From Stenotrophomonas maltophilia (GTDB lineage Bacteria; Pseudomonadota; Gammaproteobacteria; Xanthomonadales; Xanthomonadaceae): 64,000 nt of DNA. The first letter of the stretch is position 1. Every line of letters starts with the position of its first letter. The notes below the pieces were generated by a model. The model had not been told where the DNA came from and searched no databases. It was given only the letters and a program-made list of their open reading frames with translations. Of this stretch, positions 63,261-64,000 are shown piece after piece. The stretch is from the NCBI RefSeq assembly GCF_006974125.1, contig NZ_CP037858.1, forward strand, positions 2,852,001 through 2,916,000. The letters run 5' to 3'. The translations under genes and the position numbers were made by a program.

Positions 63261-64000
63261 ATGCGTACGCTGCACCCCGCCATCACCCCCTACGACGTCG
63301 GCACCCTGAAGGTCGACGACCGCCACACGCTGTACTTCGAACAGTGCGGCAACCCGGACGGCAAGCCGGTGGTGATGCTGCACGGTGGCCCGGGCGGCGG
63401 CTGCAGCGACAAGATGCGCCAGTTCCATGACCCCTCCAAGTACCGCATCATCCTGTTCGACCAGCGTGGCGCCGGCCGTTCCACCCCGCACGCGGATCTG
63501 GTGGACAACACCACCTGGGATCTGGTGGCCGACATCGAAAAACTGCGCGAACACCTGAAGGTGGATCGCTGGCAGGTGTTCGGTGGCAGCTGGGGTTCGA
63601 CCCTGGCACTGGCCTATGCCGAAACCCACCCGCAGCGCGTGACCGAACTGGTCCTGCGCGGCATCTTCATGCTGCGTCGCTGGGAGCTGGAATGGTTCTA
63701 CCAGGAAGGCGCCAACCGCCTGTTCCCGGATGCCTGGGAGCACTACCTCAAGCCGATCCCGTCGGTGGAGCGTCATGACCTGATCTCGGCCTTCCACCGC
63801 CGCCTGACCAGCGAAGACGAGACCACCCGCCTGGAAGCAGCCAAGGCCTGGGCGGTGTGGGAAGGCGCGACCAGCTTCCTGCATGTCGATGATGACTTCA
63901 TCAACAGCCACGAAGACCCGCATTTCGCGCTGGCGTTTGCCCGCATCGAGAACCACTACTTCGTCAACGGCGGTTTCTTCGAAGTGGAAGACCAGCTGCT
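63261..64000 (+). CDS. pip: Proline iminopeptidase (3-prime end outside the window)
   Basis: The visible 246 residues of this alpha/beta hydrolase begin MRTLHPAITPYDVGTLKV. They include the oxyanion motif HGGPGGG, DQRGAGRS and the nucleophile elbow GGSWGSTLAL, the signature of family S33 prolyl aminopeptidases, which remove N-terminal proline from peptides. The family is about 315 residues, so roughly 70 residues with the catalytic Asp and His lie beyond the window. CTGGAG lies about 10 bases before the ATG. Confidence 0.94.
   Translation, partial: MRTLHPAITPYDVGTLKVDDRHTLYFEQCGNPDGKPVVMLHGGPGGGCSDKMRQFHDPSKYRIILFDQRGAGRSTPHADLVDNTTWDLVADIEKLREHLKVDRWQVFGGSWGSTLALAYAETHPQRVTELVLRGIFMLRRWELEWFYQEGANRLFPDAWEHYLKPIPSVERHDLISAFHRRLTSEDETTRLEAAKAWAVWEGATSFLHVDDDFINSHEDPHFALAFARIENHYFVNGGFFEVEDQL

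Overview
This 64 kb window is chromosomal DNA of a Xanthomonadaceae gammaproteobacterium, most probably Stenotrophomonas of the maltophilia group. The evidence is very high GC content with dense, mostly housekeeping genes; xanthomonad-like neighbourhoods (ahpC-ahpF-oxyR, tesA beside ybbA-ybbP, a ColRS-like pair, lgt-thyA-folA, apaH-apaG-rsmA-pdxA-surA-lptD); and many short stem-loop repeats carrying GTAG at one end, which match the SMAG repeats described from S. maltophilia. I see no rRNA, tRNA, CRISPR array, insertion sequence, prophage or integrase. Layout: 0.1-6 kb holds an acyl-CoA thioesterase, metK, a PlsC/OlsB-type acyltransferase fusion with an overlapping LpxH-like phosphoesterase, and a YdjM-like membrane protein. 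6-10 kb holds a GT2 glycosyltransferase coupled to a large polytopic membrane protein, plus a methyltransferase. 10-17.4 kb holds dusB, a LysR/MFS divergent pair, rbsK with nupC (nucleoside or ribose use) and an aldo-keto reductase. 17.5-21.9 kb is a Fur-boxed heme-uptake locus (hemP, a TonB-dependent heme receptor, a small cytosolic protein and a DUF6607 exported protein). 22-31 kb holds ybbP-ybbA against tesA, a ColRS-like two-component system, a secreted SGNH hydrolase, dgkA and terC. 31-37.4 kb holds an MFS transporter, the lemA/TPM operon and the coupled lgt-thyA-folA operon. 37.5-47.4 kb is a minus-strand series covering diadenosine tetraphosphate hydrolysis, rRNA dimethylation, pyridoxal phosphate synthesis, outer-membrane biogenesis (surA, lptD), a deacetylase and a cobalamin adenosyltransferase. 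47.4-53.5 kb holds two coupled ubiquinone-type hydroxylases, an EF-hand protein, rlmM, a deaminase and two unknowns. 53.5-64 kb holds glnS, msrA, tal, rnk, the peroxide regulon oxyR-ahpF-ahpC, prmC and the start of a proline iminopeptidase. Many genes are coupled by ATGA or TGATG overlaps. The most striking non-coding signal is a family of five structured elements (about 120-190 bp) at 28.9, 32.6, 32.9, 56.5 and 56.9 kb. Each folds into a roughly 26-bp perfect or near-perfect outer stem enclosing two small hairpins with RTCCMT loops. The stem sequences differ from copy to copy but change on both sides at once, so base pairing rather than sequence is conserved. Four of the five sit as two tail-to-tail inverted pairs in the two largest intergenic gaps. 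Other notable signals are SMAG repeats that supply TAG stop codons, a 56-bp perfect palindrome between convergent genes, a ybbA-like ABC gene with no usual start codon in the expected place, and a hairpin that masks the ribosome binding site of the response regulator.
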